Assembly (NCBI GenBank): GCA_028293725.1
Contig: JAQGOE010000045.1
Location: 1-51,255 of the forward strand
Reading direction: 5' to 3'
Length of the DNA: 51,255 nt
DNA from: Gammaproteobacteria bacterium
GTDB taxonomy: Bacteria; Pseudomonadota; Gammaproteobacteria; Steroidobacterales; Steroidobacteraceae
The position numbers and the translations under genes are program-made. Positions within the stretch are counted from its first letter, which is position 1. Every line of letters starts with the position of its first letter. Below the pieces are notes generated by a model. The model did not search any database, was not told the DNA's origin, and saw nothing but the letters and a program-made list of their open reading frames with translations. This document shows, in pieces, positions 16,736 to 25,885 of the stretch.

Positions 16736-17844
16736 TCTTCGTCGCTCTCCTGTCACTCATGGTCTGGGTGTACCTGGTCCTGGCGCATGGCCGGTTCTGG
16801 TCGTCCGGGCCGGAACTGCCACCCGCGGCACCCTCGGAGGTTCCGGACGTGGACATCATCATCCCAGCGCGCGACGAGGTTGAGACCATCGGACCGGTCG
16901 TCGCATCGCTCCTGGCGCAAGATTACGCGGGGAGATTCCGCATCATCCTCGTCGACGACAATTCCACCGACGGTACGGCAGCCGCAGCCGGCAGGGCAGC
17001 GAACCTGGTCGTGATGAGCGGCCAGCCCAAGCCCGCGGGGTGGTCGGGCAAACTCTGGGCCCTGAGCCAGGGGATCGCGGCGAGCACCGCGCCGGTGTTG
17101 TTGTTTGCCGATGCCGATATCGTGCACGACCCGCGGCACCTGGCGTCCCTGGTAGCCAGACTTCAGCAGCCGTGGGTGGACATGGTGAGCGAAATGGTGC
17201 GACTGAATTGCTCCAGCCTTGCGGAACGCGCGCTCGTGCCCGCCTTCGTGTACTTCTTCCAGATGCTCTACCCTTTTGCCCGCGTGAATGACCCGCGCTC
17301 GGGCGTGGCGGCGGCGGCGGGTGGCACGGTACTCATTCGGCGCGAGGCCCTGGAGCGGATCGGCGGTATTGCCTCGATCCGGAACGCTTTGATCGACGAT
17401 GTGACGCTCGCGAAGGCGGTAAAGACCTCCGGACGGCACTCAGGTGCAGCCATCTACCTTGGGCATTCCGGCCTCGCAACCTCCGTGCGGCCCTATCCCG
17501 CGTGGAGCGATCTGTGGCAGATGATCGCGCGCACGGCGTTCACTCAACTTCACTATTCGGCGTTGCTGTTACTGCTGACGCTCGCCGGTCTCACCCTCGT
17601 CTGGCTCGTCCCCGCGGGGGAAGCTCTTTTCGGGCACGGCTGGGGGCGCGCCGCCGGACTCGCCGCATTCGGGCTCGCCGCGCTCAGCTACCTGCCGACC
17701 CTGGCGCGCTACCGGCAAAGCCCCTTGTGGGCGCTGGCGCTGCCCCTGATTGCCTCGTTCTACATGGCTGCCACCCTCGGCTCGGCGCTGAACTACTGGC
17801 TCGGCCGTGGCGCCCGCTGGAAAAACCGCGCTTACGGGGCCTGA
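16732..17844 (+). CDS. HpnB-like family 2 glycosyltransferase, membrane-bound
   Basis: The ATG at 16732 overlaps the previous stop and gives 370 residues. A membrane anchor occupies residues 1-20. The GT-A catalytic domain shows VDIIIPARDEVETIG (40-54), VDDNSTDGT (74-82, nucleotide-sugar binding), and FADADIVHD (126-134, the DXD metal site). NALIDDVTLAKAVK provides the late acidic pair. Three or four hydrophobic spans end the protein (LLLLLTLAGLTLVWLVP onward). This arrangement matches the hopene-associated glycosyltransferase HpnB group. No hopanoid genes are near; instead it is coupled to an efflux operon, so its acceptor could be a different lipid. Confidence 0.85.
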   Translation: MIFVALLSLMVWVYLVLAHGRFWSSGPELPPAAPSEVPDVDIIIPARDEVETIGPVVASLLAQDYAGRFRIILVDDNSTDGTAAAAGRAANLVVMSGQPKPAGWSGKLWALSQGIAASTAPVLLFADADIVHDPRHLASLVARLQQPWVDMVSEMVRLNCSSLAERALVPAFVYFFQMLYPFARVNDPRSGVAAAAGGTVLIRREALERIGGIASIRNALIDDVTLAKAVKTSGRHSGAAIYLGHSGLATSVRPYPAWSDLWQMIARTAFTQLHYSALLLLLTLAGLTLVWLVPAGEALFGHGWGRAAGLAAFGLAALSYLPTLARYRQSPLWALALPLIASFYMAATLGSALNYWLGRGARWKNRAYGA

Positions 17845-17911
17845 CCGCTGCCTCCAGGTACGGGGTTTGCTTGCGTCCCCCGGCCCTCCCGCGGCGGACC
17901 CCCGGATAACG

Positions 17912-19489
17912 ATGAACATAGGAATCGACCCCTCCGCGCGACTCGCGGGGGCAGCGCTTCCACCTCAGGCACCGGCACTGACGAAGCTCGCCTGGCGAGG
18001 CGGCTTCCTGGTGCTCGCGGCCTATTGCGTCATGTTCGTGTTGCTATCCCCCCTGCCGGTGCAGGACTTTCCCGATCATCTCGCCCGCGCCGTGGCGCTG
18101 GACGATCTGCTCTTTCACGGCGGCGCCCGCTTCGGCGCCATTTTTCATTTCCACCTCGAGTGGATTCCCTATCTCCTGGGCGACCTGATCCTGACGGCGG
18201 CCGTGGCCGTGCTCGGGGTGACCGGCGGCGCCGCATTCTGGATCCTGTTGGTTTTTCTGTCCCTCCCCTGTGCGGCGCTCTTCTATCTGCGCATCCGCGG
18301 TATCGACATCGCGGGCCGCTCGCTGGCGCTGCTCCTGAGTGTCTACTTCGCGACCGACTGGTTCTTCCTGATGGGCTTTCTGAGCTTTCGGGTCTCGGTA
18401 GCGATGTTGATTGTCACGCTCGGGCTGGTGGAAATGTTGCGCCGGAAGTGGTCTTACCCGCTGTTCGCGCTCTATGCGGCCGCGGTCGTCCTCGACTACC
18501 TCATGCACCTGTCGCCCATCATCTTTCTGTTCGCGGCTCTCGCAGTCAGCGGACTTCTGCGCTTGTGGCTGCGGACGACGATGCTGCGGACCGAGTTCGC
18601 CCTATTCATTCCGCTGCTCGTCGTGTTGGCCTGGCACTTCCTCGTCGGCGTCCATTACCGTGAACCCACCGATCCGGTGGTGGGCGCTTATATGTGGGGA
18701 ACCTGGCACAGCAAGTTTGCCCGCATCGGTAGCGAGTTTTTCCACTTCGTACCGTACCAGGACGTGCTGCTGGTGCTGTTGCTGGCAGCTTGCCTGTTCG
18801 CCAGGACCGGCGTCCCGCGCCGGCGCGACCTGCGCCAGCCGCTTGTGTTGGAGCTCCTGGTACTCGCCGCAATGTTCGTCGCAATGTACTTCGCGTTACC
18901 GATGGGTTACGCGGAGGCTTTTTACGTCGACACCCGCCCCCTGCCCTACGCCAGCTTCTTTTTCATCGCCGCGTGTCTCGCACTACCCCGACCGGATCCG
19001 GTCACGCATCCACGACGCGAGCCACTGGCTTTCTTTCTGGCGGCCCTTCTGGCCGTCGGCAATCTCGCCTATCTCGCACGCCACTTCATAGCCGAGCGAG
19101 CCTGGGTCGATCAATACAGGAGCGTCGTTGCTTCGATACCCGTGCATGGACGCGTCCTTCCCGTATACACGCGAGGCGGAGAGGGCTCAGTCGTGCCCTT
19201 CCTCCACGTGAGTGGCTTTGTGAGCATGGACCGGGCAGCGGTAGAACCGTATGTCTTCGCCGGCGACAACGGCAACCCGATGAAGTACTTCCGTTACCTC
19301 CACCGGCCGTATGACCCGCCGGAAGTCTGGTACGGGGACATTCCGCGCGACCCCGTCGATTGGAAGAGCGTCGCGCGCGACTACGACTTCCTCGTCATCA
19401 CGAAGCCGTTCGACCCCGCCGTATTCAAATTGACAACACGCATCGTGGCTGACAATGCGACCGCCACGGTACTCGCCATTCAGAAATAA
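17912..19489 (+). CDS. Large integral membrane protein, GT-C glycosyltransferase-like
   Basis: The product has 525 residues, start at the ATG at 17912, 67 bases after the glycosyltransferase. It has about ten to eleven hydrophobic spans, then a soluble C-terminal tail (about 120 residues, VDQYRSVVASIPVHGRVLPVYTRGG onward). The first loop contains LPVQDFPDHLARA, with acidic and His residues in the place where GT-C enzymes keep their catalytic Asp. No named family can be assigned. Its neighbour is an HpnB-type glycosyltransferase, so a role in making or moving a glycolipid is a reasonable guess. It probably belongs to the same transcript as the efflux genes. Confidence 0.6.
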   Translation: MNIGIDPSARLAGAALPPQAPALTKLAWRGGFLVLAAYCVMFVLLSPLPVQDFPDHLARAVALDDLLFHGGARFGAIFHFHLEWIPYLLGDLILTAAVAVLGVTGGAAFWILLVFLSLPCAALFYLRIRGIDIAGRSLALLLSVYFATDWFFLMGFLSFRVSVAMLIVTLGLVEMLRRKWSYPLFALYAAAVVLDYLMHLSPIIFLFAALAVSGLLRLWLRTTMLRTEFALFIPLLVVLAWHFLVGVHYREPTDPVVGAYMWGTWHSKFARIGSEFFHFVPYQDVLLVLLLAACLFARTGVPRRRDLRQPLVLELLVLAAMFVAMYFALPMGYAEAFYVDTRPLPYASFFFIAACLALPRPDPVTHPRREPLAFFLAALLAVGNLAYLARHFIAERAWVDQYRSVVASIPVHGRVLPVYTRGGEGSVVPFLHVSGFVSMDRAAVEPYVFAGDNGNPMKYFRYLHRPYDPPEVWYGDIPRDPVDWKSVARDYDFLVITKPFDPAVFKLTTRIVADNATATVLAIQK

Positions 19490-19579
19490 CCTGAAAGACG
19501 ACGCAATTCTGGGGCATAAATGTCCTAGCGAGGGGTGTCTTTGCGGCATACCCTCCGCTATTGGACATTGGAGTTGCCC

Positions 19580-20032
19580 ATGGTCGAACTGCGCATCAAC
19601 GGTGAGACGAAGACTCTTGATATCTCGCCGGATACACCGCTTCTGTGGGCACTCCGCGATGTGTTAGGTCTCACCGGCACCAAGTTTGGTTGCGGCATCG
19701 CGCAATGTGGTGCGTGCACCGTACACCTGGACGGCAAACCCATACGATCCTGTGTCACTCCCATCAGCTCGATCGGCGACCGCCCCATCACCACGATCGA
19801 GGCGATTGGAGCGACCGCGCCGGGACGTAAGATCCAGCAGGCGTGGCTCGATCTCGAAGTCATACAATGCGGGTACTGCCAGTCCGGACAGATCATGTCC
19901 GCCACGGCGCTGCTGGCCGACAAATCCGATCCGAACGACGCCGACATCGACGCCGCCATGGCCGGCAACATCTGTCGCTGCGGAACATACGTGCGTATCC
20001 GTGACGCCATCAAAAAGGCGGCCAAGTCATGA
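19580..20032 (+). CDS. [2Fe-2S] subunit of a second xanthine dehydrogenase-family oxidoreductase
   Basis: The product has 150 residues from the ATG at 19580, with GGAG 5 bases before. The ferredoxin domain has Cys38, Cys43, Cys46 and Cys58 ([18 protein letters not shown]). The helical second-cluster domain has Cys97, Cys100, Cys132 and Cys134 ([14 protein letters not shown]). It overlaps the large-subunit gene by four bases (ATGA), so the two are made together. It is clearly a paralogue of the protein encoded at 7068-7547, but the order here is small then large on the plus strand. It delivers electrons from the Mo cofactor to an acceptor such as a cytochrome c. Confidence 0.92.
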   Translation: MVELRINGETKTLDISPDTPLLWALRDVLGLTGTKFGCGIAQCGACTVHLDGKPIRSCVTPISSIGDRPITTIEAIGATAPGRKIQQAWLDLEVIQCGYCQSGQIMSATALLADKSDPNDADIDAAMAGNICRCGTYVRIRDAIKKAAKS

Positions 20033-22170
20033 CAACCCGCCGGGCATTTCTTCAAACGGGGGCGGCAGCCGCCGGCGGCGCTCTGCTGGTGGGCTTTCAC
20101 ATTCCAGACGCGGCGGCCGCAGCCAACACCCCGCAGGCAACTCCGTTCGCACCGAACGCGTTCATTCGCATCGATCGCCAGGGCACTGTGACCTTGATCA
20201 TGCCGCAGGTCGAGATGGGCCAAGGGGTGTATACATCGATTGCCATGATCCTGGCGGAGGAGCTCGACGCACGTTGGGAGCAGGTCAAGGTGGACCACGC
20301 TCCACCGAGCGACAAGCTGTACGCCAATCCGCTCCTCGGGCTACAGGCCACCGGTGGCTCCACCTCCATCCGTGCTTTCTGGACCCCGTTGCGCAAAGCT
20401 GGCGCGACTACGCGCGCCATGTTGATCGAAGCCGCTGCACGGCGTTGGAAAGTGGCGCCCGACACCTGCCATGCCGCCAACAGTACGGTGACCCAGCAAC
20501 CGAGCGGCCGCACTCTTACCTACGCCGCGTTGGTCGACGATGCGAGCCGGCTGTCGCCGCCCGCCAACGTCGCACCGAAGAACCCGAGCGAGTTCACCCT
20601 GATCGGCAAGCCGCTCAAGCGACTCGACACCGCCGATAAGGTGAATGGCAAGGTCGTGTATGGCATCGACGCTATGCCACCGGGCGTGAAGTTCGCCGCG
20701 ATCGCGATCTGTCCCGTATTTGGCGGCAAGGTCGGCCACGTCGACGACAGCAAGGCCAAGCAGATTCCAGGCGTACGCCAGGTCGTCGTTCTCGAAGAGC
20801 TCGTCGCCGTGGTCGGCGACCATACCTGGGTTGCCAAACAGGGGCTCGCGGCGCTCGATATCAAGTGGGACGAGGGTCCGAACGCCCATGTCTCTTCAGA
20901 CACCGTGTGGCAGCAAATCAGGGCATCCAGCGAACAGCCGGGAGCGGTTGCCAGAACCGAAGGCGACTTAGCCAAAGGACTCGGCAGCGGCGCTCGGCTG
21001 GATGCGGCTTACGAGCTCCCCTTCCTCGCCCATGCACAGATGGAGCCTCTGAACTGCACCGTGCACGTCAAAGCGGACTCGTGCGAGGTCTGGGTGGGCT
21101 CCCAGGTGTTGGCGCGAGCGCAGGCAGTGGCCGCCAAAGTCACCGGGCTACCGCTCGAGAAAGTGACCGTACACAACCATCTCATTGGCGGCGGCTTTGG
21201 CCGACGGTTGGAAGTCGATATGGTCGAATTGGCGGTGCGCGTCGCCACGAAGGTCGAGGGCCCCGTGAAGGTGACCTGGAGCCGGGAGGAAGACATACAA
21301 CACGATATCTACCGGCCCGTCTACCGCAACATCCTTGCCGCGAGTGTGTCCGACGGGCGGATCGTTGGGTGGTCCCATCGCGTAACCGGGGCGTCGATCA
21401 TCGCTCGCTGGCTACCCCCTGCGTTTCAGAAAGGCGTCGATATCGACGCCGTCGACGCGGCTGCCGACATGCCCTACGACATCCCCAACATACAGGTCGA
21501 GTACCGGCGCGACGAGCCGCCGGCAGTGCCAACTGGGTGGTGGCGTGGTGTCGGCCCCAACAACAACGTGTTCGCCATCGAGAGTTTCATCGACGAGTTG
21601 GCGCGGAAAGCTGGCAAGGATCCGGTGGCCTTCCGTCGCGACCACCTCGGCAAGACGCCGCGGTTAATTGCCGCGATCGACCTGGCCGCCAGTAAGGCCG
21701 GCTGGGGAACACCCCTGCAACCCCGCACGGGACGCGGTATAGCGGCGCAAGGCGCATTTGGAAGTTATATCGCCACCGTGGCTGAGGTCGAAGTGGGGGA
21801 CGACGGCAGGGTGAAGGTGAAACGCCTCGTATCGGCGGTGGACACCGGCATCGTGGTGAATCCGGATACCGTCGTGGCACAACTCCAGGGTGGGCTCATT
21901 TTCGGCCTCACCGCGGCGTTGTTCGGCGAGATCACCATCAAGAACGGCCGCGTTCAGCAAAGCAACTACAACGACTACCGGGTATTGCGTATCAACGAGA
22001 TACCGCAGATCGAAGTGCACCTCATCGCGAGCGGCGAGGTACCTGGAGGTATCGGCGAAACCGGCACCACCGCGGCACCACCGGCGGTCGGGAACGCGAT
22101 CTACGCGGCGACCGGTGTCCGGTTACGACGGCTGCCGATCGATCCGCTGTTACTTCAGCGCAAGTCCTGA
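20029..22170 (+). CDS. Molybdopterin-binding large subunit of a second xanthine dehydrogenase-family oxidoreductase
   Basis: The product has 713 residues and begins with a Tat signal ([22 protein letters not shown], Arg4-Arg5). The body shows [61 protein letters not shown], and [20 protein letters not shown], which binds the cofactor. The C-terminal GGIGETGTT carries the catalytic glutamate (E677). The gene starts inside the small-subunit stop. The size, Tat export and lack of an FAD chain make this the two-subunit aldehyde/isoquinoline oxidoreductase type. Its end overlaps the convergent ArsC-like gene by 16 bases. Substrate unknown. Confidence 0.9.
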   Translation: MTTRRAFLQTGAAAAGGALLVGFHIPDAAAAANTPQATPFAPNAFIRIDRQGTVTLIMPQVEMGQGVYTSIAMILAEELDARWEQVKVDHAPPSDKLYANPLLGLQATGGSTSIRAFWTPLRKAGATTRAMLIEAAARRWKVAPDTCHAANSTVTQQPSGRTLTYAALVDDASRLSPPANVAPKNPSEFTLIGKPLKRLDTADKVNGKVVYGIDAMPPGVKFAAIAICPVFGGKVGHVDDSKAKQIPGVRQVVVLEELVAVVGDHTWVAKQGLAALDIKWDEGPNAHVSSDTVWQQIRASSEQPGAVARTEGDLAKGLGSGARLDAAYELPFLAHAQMEPLNCTVHVKADSCEVWVGSQVLARAQAVAAKVTGLPLEKVTVHNHLIGGGFGRRLEVDMVELAVRVATKVEGPVKVTWSREEDIQHDIYRPVYRNILAASVSDGRIVGWSHRVTGASIIARWLPPAFQKGVDIDAVDAAADMPYDIPNIQVEYRRDEPPAVPTGWWRGVGPNNNVFAIESFIDELARKAGKDPVAFRRDHLGKTPRLIAAIDLAASKAGWGTPLQPRTGRGIAAQGAFGSYIATVAEVEVGDDGRVKVKRLVSAVDTGIVVNPDTVVAQLQGGLIFGLTAALFGEITIKNGRVQQSNYNDYRVLRINEIPQIEVHLIASGEVPGGIGETGTTAAPPAVGNAIYAATGVRLRRLPIDPLLLQRKS

Positions 22171-22502
22171 GCGTAGATCTCAGGTTTGAAGCCCACGAGG
22201 ATCCGCGCGCCCGTCTCCAGGACGGGGCGCTTGATCATCGAAGGCTGCGCGCGCATGAGCTCCAATGCCTTGCGCTCATTGAGATCCGTCTTCTGCGCCT
22301 CCGGTAACTTGCGGAACGTGGTGCCGTTGCGATTGAGGAGCGTCTCCCAGCCAACCTGTTTGCTCCAGCGAGCCAGCGAGGCGGCATCGATCCCCGACGC
22401 CTTGTAATCGTGGAACTCATATCGCACACCGTGACTGTCGAGCCACGTGCGCGCTTTCTTCATGGTATCGCAGGCCTTGATGCCGTAGAGAGTGGTAGCC
22501 AC
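22155..22502 (-). CDS. ArsC/Spx-family reductase-like protein (YffB type)
   Basis: The product has 115 residues with the thioredoxin-like ArsC fold. The N-terminus LYGIKACDTMKKARTWLDSHG contains the single Cys11 and the CDTMKKA signature of YffB/MgsR-like members. The middle has VRYEFHDYKASGI, and the C-terminal half has PSMIKRPVLETG, which matches the cis-proline/substrate-binding loop. There is no ars cluster, so arsenate reduction is unlikely; YffB relatives bind glutathione and their role is open. It lies 2 bases after the glycosyltransferase gene on the same strand, so it is probably cotranscribed with it. Confidence 0.85.
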   Translation of the reverse strand: MATTLYGIKACDTMKKARTWLDSHGVRYEFHDYKASGIDAASLARWSKQVGWETLLNRNGTTFRKLPEAQKTDLNERKALELMRAQPSMIKRPVLETGARILVGFKPEIYAQDLR

Positions 22503-22504
22503 GG

Positions 22505-24385
22505 TTAGTGATCTTTCGCTGTGGGGTGGTAATTGTAGACGACGCGGTAATAGTAGCGACGGATCGTCTGGCCGTCGCGAGTCAGCACGCCGTCTTTGAG
22601 CGGCTCGAGCCGCTGCGCGCGTGACTCGATATCCGGGCCCACCAGGTCCTCCGGCTTGAATCCGATCAGCACCAAGGTGCGGCCCTGCTGCGACTTGGAC
22701 GGAAACCAGCGCTCGTACATCAGGCCCACTCCACCAAACAAGTGATCGCTGGCAGTCTGAGCGACAGAGCGCACCCAGTCGGGCGAATAGAACGCCAGCT
22801 CACTGGCGATGGCGTAACGGTCCATCCCGACCGTCAGCGGCTCGGTGCCGGTCGCGGCGCGAATGTCATCCTTGATGGCAACAACTTGTTTGCCCAGGTC
22901 GCGCCAGCCGACCGGTACGAGCTCCATGTGCGGGCCGTAACCCACACCCGGGAAGCCCAGCACGAGATAGTGCAGCGCCGCCCCGTAGATGAGTACCAGG
23001 ATCACCAGCGTCGACGGCCACGCCGCGCGAGTCCAAGCCCGCAGACCTTTCGCGCTCGTATCCCGCGCGGCGCTGGCAAGCGCCGGCACAGCGGCAATCC
23101 ACAGAGTGCCCGTCCAGTCCAACTTCACTTCGTGACGCAGACTGAAGGCGAAGAACACGGCGAGCGGAACGAGCACCGACAACTGCATGAAACGCCGGCG
23201 ACGCAGGGCCTCGGCAAGCTCATCTCCATTGGCCGCTGCCAGTTTTCCCCAGAGCGTCACGCCCAGACTCATCGCGCCCACCGGCGTCAGCAACACCAGC
23301 GCGGAAAGGATGAGCTTGTGGAGGGAGAAACGCGGCGCCTCCGCAAGACGTCGCGAGGTCTGAAAAGCGAAGGACGCCCACTCGTGGGTCGCGTTCCAGT
23401 AAATGACGGGTGAAAAAATCGCCAGAGCCAGCACCAGGGCGGCGTAGGGCAACCAATGGCGCAACCAACGTCGTGACTGCGCATCCCACACTATGAAAAT
23501 GAGTGCCACGGGGGCGAGCATGAGAATGGTGTATTTCGAAAGCAGACCGAGACCCAGGCACAGTCCGGCCCGCCACCATGCGGAGGCACGGCCCCTGATG
23601 AGCGCCTGCTCCAGGTAATAGAGCAGCGCGGCCCACGCCGCGGTGAGAGGGACATCCGGCGTCATCATGAGGCCGGAGAAAAAGAAGAAGGGCAGAGCCT
23701 GCATGAGCACCAGCGCGACTAGAGCGCTGTCGTCATCGAAAAGATCGCGTGTCAGCCGATAGACGTACACGGAGGCGATAGCACCGCAGAGAATTGCGCC
23801 GCTGCGGACGCCGAATTCCGTCTCGCCGAACAGTGTCGTGCCAGCGTGAATCAGCCACGCCACCATCGGCGGATGATCGAGATAACCGAGATCGAGGTGG
23901 CGTGAGTAATTCCAGTAGTAGGTCTCTTCGGGGAGCAGCTCGACCTGGCTGCTGTAGACCAGCCGCAGCAGCGCGACGCAGACGACCAACCCGATAGCCA
24001 TCGCGCGCCAACTGAGGAGTGAGGTCCCGGCCCGCATCAGAAGAACGGTCACCGCCGCCGCGAATACGATTGCCCATTGCGCCGGCAAGCCCCAGCCTAT
24101 GAGAAGCGCGAGCACGCCGCCACGCAGAAAGAGCACGGCGAGACTGACCGCAAGCAGACGACCGTAGAGCCTCCGTTCCTGGCGGTCGGCGATTGATTGT
24201 CCGGCATTGGGATATCCGCCTCCGACGGCGGTCATCAATGTCGCACACGCGAAACTGACGATGTGAGCCGCACTCACGGCCATCCCGCCGCGGAGGGTCA
24301 CGATGAAAATAACAATGTCTGCCAGCAGCCCCAGGGCCGTAGCTATAGGGAGGCGGGTGCGATGATCTGCCAGTTTTGCGAGCAT
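22505..24385 (-). CDS. GtrA-like domain fused to an ArnT/PMT-type (GT39) glycosyltransferase
   Basis: The product has 626 residues. Residues 10-120 hold four hydrophobic spans with the look of a GtrA flippase-like domain (ATALGLLADIVIFIVTLRGG, HIVSFACATLMTAVGG, and a charged middle RQERRLYGRL). From about 130, a GT-C transferase follows with the ArnT/PMT signature LLPEETYYWNYSRHLDLGYLDHPPMVAWL (acidic pair E153/E154 and DHPP at 170-173). It then has many membrane spans and a C-terminal periplasmic domain (VAIKDDIRAATGTEPLTVGMDRY). GtrA proteins move undecaprenyl-linked sugars and ArnT-type enzymes use them, so the fusion may combine both steps. It likely modifies lipid A, a glycan or a protein. 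Confidence 0.8.
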   Translation of the reverse strand: MLAKLADHRTRLPIATALGLLADIVIFIVTLRGGMAVSAAHIVSFACATLMTAVGGGYPNAGQSIADRQERRLYGRLLAVSLAVLFLRGGVLALLIGWGLPAQWAIVFAAAVTVLLMRAGTSLLSWRAMAIGLVVCVALLRLVYSSQVELLPEETYYWNYSRHLDLGYLDHPPMVAWLIHAGTTLFGETEFGVRSGAILCGAIASVYVYRLTRDLFDDDSALVALVLMQALPFFFFSGLMMTPDVPLTAAWAALLYYLEQALIRGRASAWWRAGLCLGLGLLSKYTILMLAPVALIFIVWDAQSRRWLRHWLPYAALVLALAIFSPVIYWNATHEWASFAFQTSRRLAEAPRFSLHKLILSALVLLTPVGAMSLGVTLWGKLAAANGDELAEALRRRRFMQLSVLVPLAVFFAFSLRHEVKLDWTGTLWIAAVPALASAARDTSAKGLRAWTRAAWPSTLVILVLIYGAALHYLVLGFPGVGYGPHMELVPVGWRDLGKQVVAIKDDIRAATGTEPLTVGMDRYAIASELAFYSPDWVRSVAQTASDHLFGGVGLMYERWFPSKSQQGRTLVLIGFKPEDLVGPDIESRAQRLEPLKDGVLTRDGQTIRRYYYRVVYNYHPTAKDH

Positions 24386-24528
24386 TTCTTCCGAAAACGG
24401 ATATTTTAGACCTACCCTGGGTCCATCATTTTAGAAAAAACAATCCTGATAGGAAAAAACACTCCCGTATGTAAAAATAAGCATGGACGCCACTCGATGC
24501 CTAAGAACCCGCCCGCAATAGCCTCCCT
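24386..24528. other. AT-rich divergent promoter region
   Basis: This 143-bp gap separates the minus-strand glycosyltransferase from the plus-strand FAD oxidoreductase. It is much richer in A and T than its surroundings (runs of six A at 24431-24440 and 24453-24460), which is usual for promoters in a GC-rich genome. I see TTTACA on the minus strand as a possible -35, but no clear -10 in either direction. Confidence 0.4.
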
Positions 24529-25659
24529 ATGAATCCCGAAGTCGTCGACGTTGCAGTAGTGGGGGGCGGAATCGCCGGTGTCTCGGTCGCCGCGATGCTC
24601 GCAGAGACCTTGCGGGTTGTCGTGCTCGAGCGCGAAAGCCATCCGGGATTGCATTCCACGGGACGTTCCGCCGCCTTGTTCTCCGAGATCTATGGCGGTG
24701 AGACCATCCGCGCCTTGTCGCGTGGCAGCCGCGACTTTCTCTATTCGCCGCCGGCAGGCTTTGCGGAATCCCCACTGGTGCGACCGCGCGGGACACTGCA
24801 AATCGCCACGGTCGGACAGGAACAACGGCTCAACGACTTTGCCAGCCTTCCGGATGTGGCGCCCGCGATCCGCTGGCTGGATGGCCCCGCGGCACGCGCG
24901 TCGTGCCCCATCCTTCGCGAGGACTACGTCGTCGCGGGCGTTCTGGAAACAGCCTCGGCGGATCTCGATGTGAACGCTTTGCATCAGGGGTGGCTGCGGC
25001 AACTGCGCGCGCGTGGCGGTCGACTGTTGGTCAACGCGGAAGTCAACACCCTCGAGCATACCGGCGCCGCCTGGAAACTGACAACGGCGGATTCCTCCAT
25101 CCACGCCGATGTCGTAGTCAATGCCGCGGGCGCGTGGGCTGATGTCCTTGCGCGCCGCGCTGGAGTGCATGAAGTCGGCTTGCAACCACGCCGCCGTACC
25201 GCGCTGATTGTCGACGCGCCGCCCGGACTGCAGAGCGATGAGTGGCCGATGGTCATCGACATCGACGAGCAGTTTTATTTCAAACCCGACGCGGGCGCAT
25301 TGCTGCTCTCGCCCGCCGACGAAACCCCGACGGAACCTTGCGACGCGTGGCCGGATGATTGGGACGTCGCCGTCGCGGTCGATCGGGTACAGAGAGCGAC
25401 CACCCTGGAAGTGGAGCGCGTGCGACGAAGCTGGGCAGGCTTGCGAAGCTTCGTGGCCGATCGCACACCGGTAGTGGGCTACGCTCCCGACGCGCAGGGT
25501 TTTTTCTGGCTCGCCGGCCAGGGAGGCTATGGCATTCAAACAGCCCCGGCGATGGCACTGCTGGCCGCGGCGCTGGTGCGGCGGATAGCGGTGCCCCAGG
25601 AACTCGTGGGCTTCGGCCTGGACTCGAGGACCTTGCGCCCGGACCGCCTGCAACCCTAG
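24529..25659 (+). CDS. FAD-dependent oxidoreductase of the D-amino-acid oxidase (DAO/DadA) family
   Basis: The product has 376 residues. The N-terminal FAD-binding motif is DVAVVGGGIAGVSVAAMLAE (residues 7-26), and VLERESHPGLHSTGRSAALFSE follows with the conserved Thr/Gly-Arg-Ser. The central part has the substrate-binding strand region (VVNAAGAWADVLARRAGV), and the C-terminus has RSWAGLRSFVADRTPVVGY and FWLAGQGGYGIQTAPAMALLAAAL, which closes the FAD site. No signal peptide is present. The family oxidises amines or D-amino/2-hydroxy acids; this member has no neighbour that gives the substrate. It starts after the AT-rich gap and stands alone, followed by a 226-bp gap. Confidence 0.85.
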   Translation: MNPEVVDVAVVGGGIAGVSVAAMLAETLRVVVLERESHPGLHSTGRSAALFSEIYGGETIRALSRGSRDFLYSPPAGFAESPLVRPRGTLQIATVGQEQRLNDFASLPDVAPAIRWLDGPAARASCPILREDYVVAGVLETASADLDVNALHQGWLRQLRARGGRLLVNAEVNTLEHTGAAWKLTTADSSIHADVVVNAAGAWADVLARRAGVHEVGLQPRRRTALIVDAPPGLQSDEWPMVIDIDEQFYFKPDAGALLLSPADETPTEPCDAWPDDWDVAVAVDRVQRATTLEVERVRRSWAGLRSFVADRTPVVGYAPDAQGFFWLAGQGGYGIQTAPAMALLAAALVRRIAVPQELVGFGLDSRTLRPDRLQP

Positions 25660-25795
25660 AAGGCTGAGTCGGTCAGCCTCCTACCCTCATTGATAGAACC
25701 ACCAGCGCATCTCGCGCACGCAAGCACGGCCACCGCACGGCGATAGTACTCACGAAACTTGCGGCCACCGGGAGCGGATGGGATAGTTCGCCGCT

Positions 25796-25818
25796 CGCTC
25801 GCGTTGTATTCGCGAGCG
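25796..25818. repeat. 8-bp perfect hairpin between FAD oxidoreductase and cytochrome c genes
   Basis: CGCTCGCG (25796-25803) and CGCGAGCG (25811-25818) are exact inverted copies with a 7-base loop (TTGTATT). No T-run follows, so it is not a textbook terminator. It sits 137 bases after one gene and 68 before the next, and could be a weak terminator or a structured leader of the cytochrome mRNA. The other bases of this gap hold nothing I can name. Confidence 0.5.
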
Positions 25819-25885
25819 CCTGCTCGTTATATCGGCACAGATATAGCGTGACAAGAACATTTGGTGTTGGTGAAGCGGAGACCGC

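Noticed and set aside
22155..22502. Arsenate reductase (arsC) of an arsenic-resistance cluster
   Set aside because: The protein is in the ArsC fold family, but it has the CDTMKKA motif of YffB-type members and no arsenic genes are nearby.
24412..25653. Minus-strand open frame of 413 codons across the FAD oxidoreductase gene
   Set aside because: It is exactly antisense to a gene with clear FAD and DAO motifs; long antisense frames are common in GC-rich DNA and the product has no family features.
25660..25885. A tRNA, small RNA or riboswitch in the gap before the cytochrome c gene
   Set aside because: Only one 8-bp hairpin is seen. No cloverleaf or conserved riboswitch core is visible.
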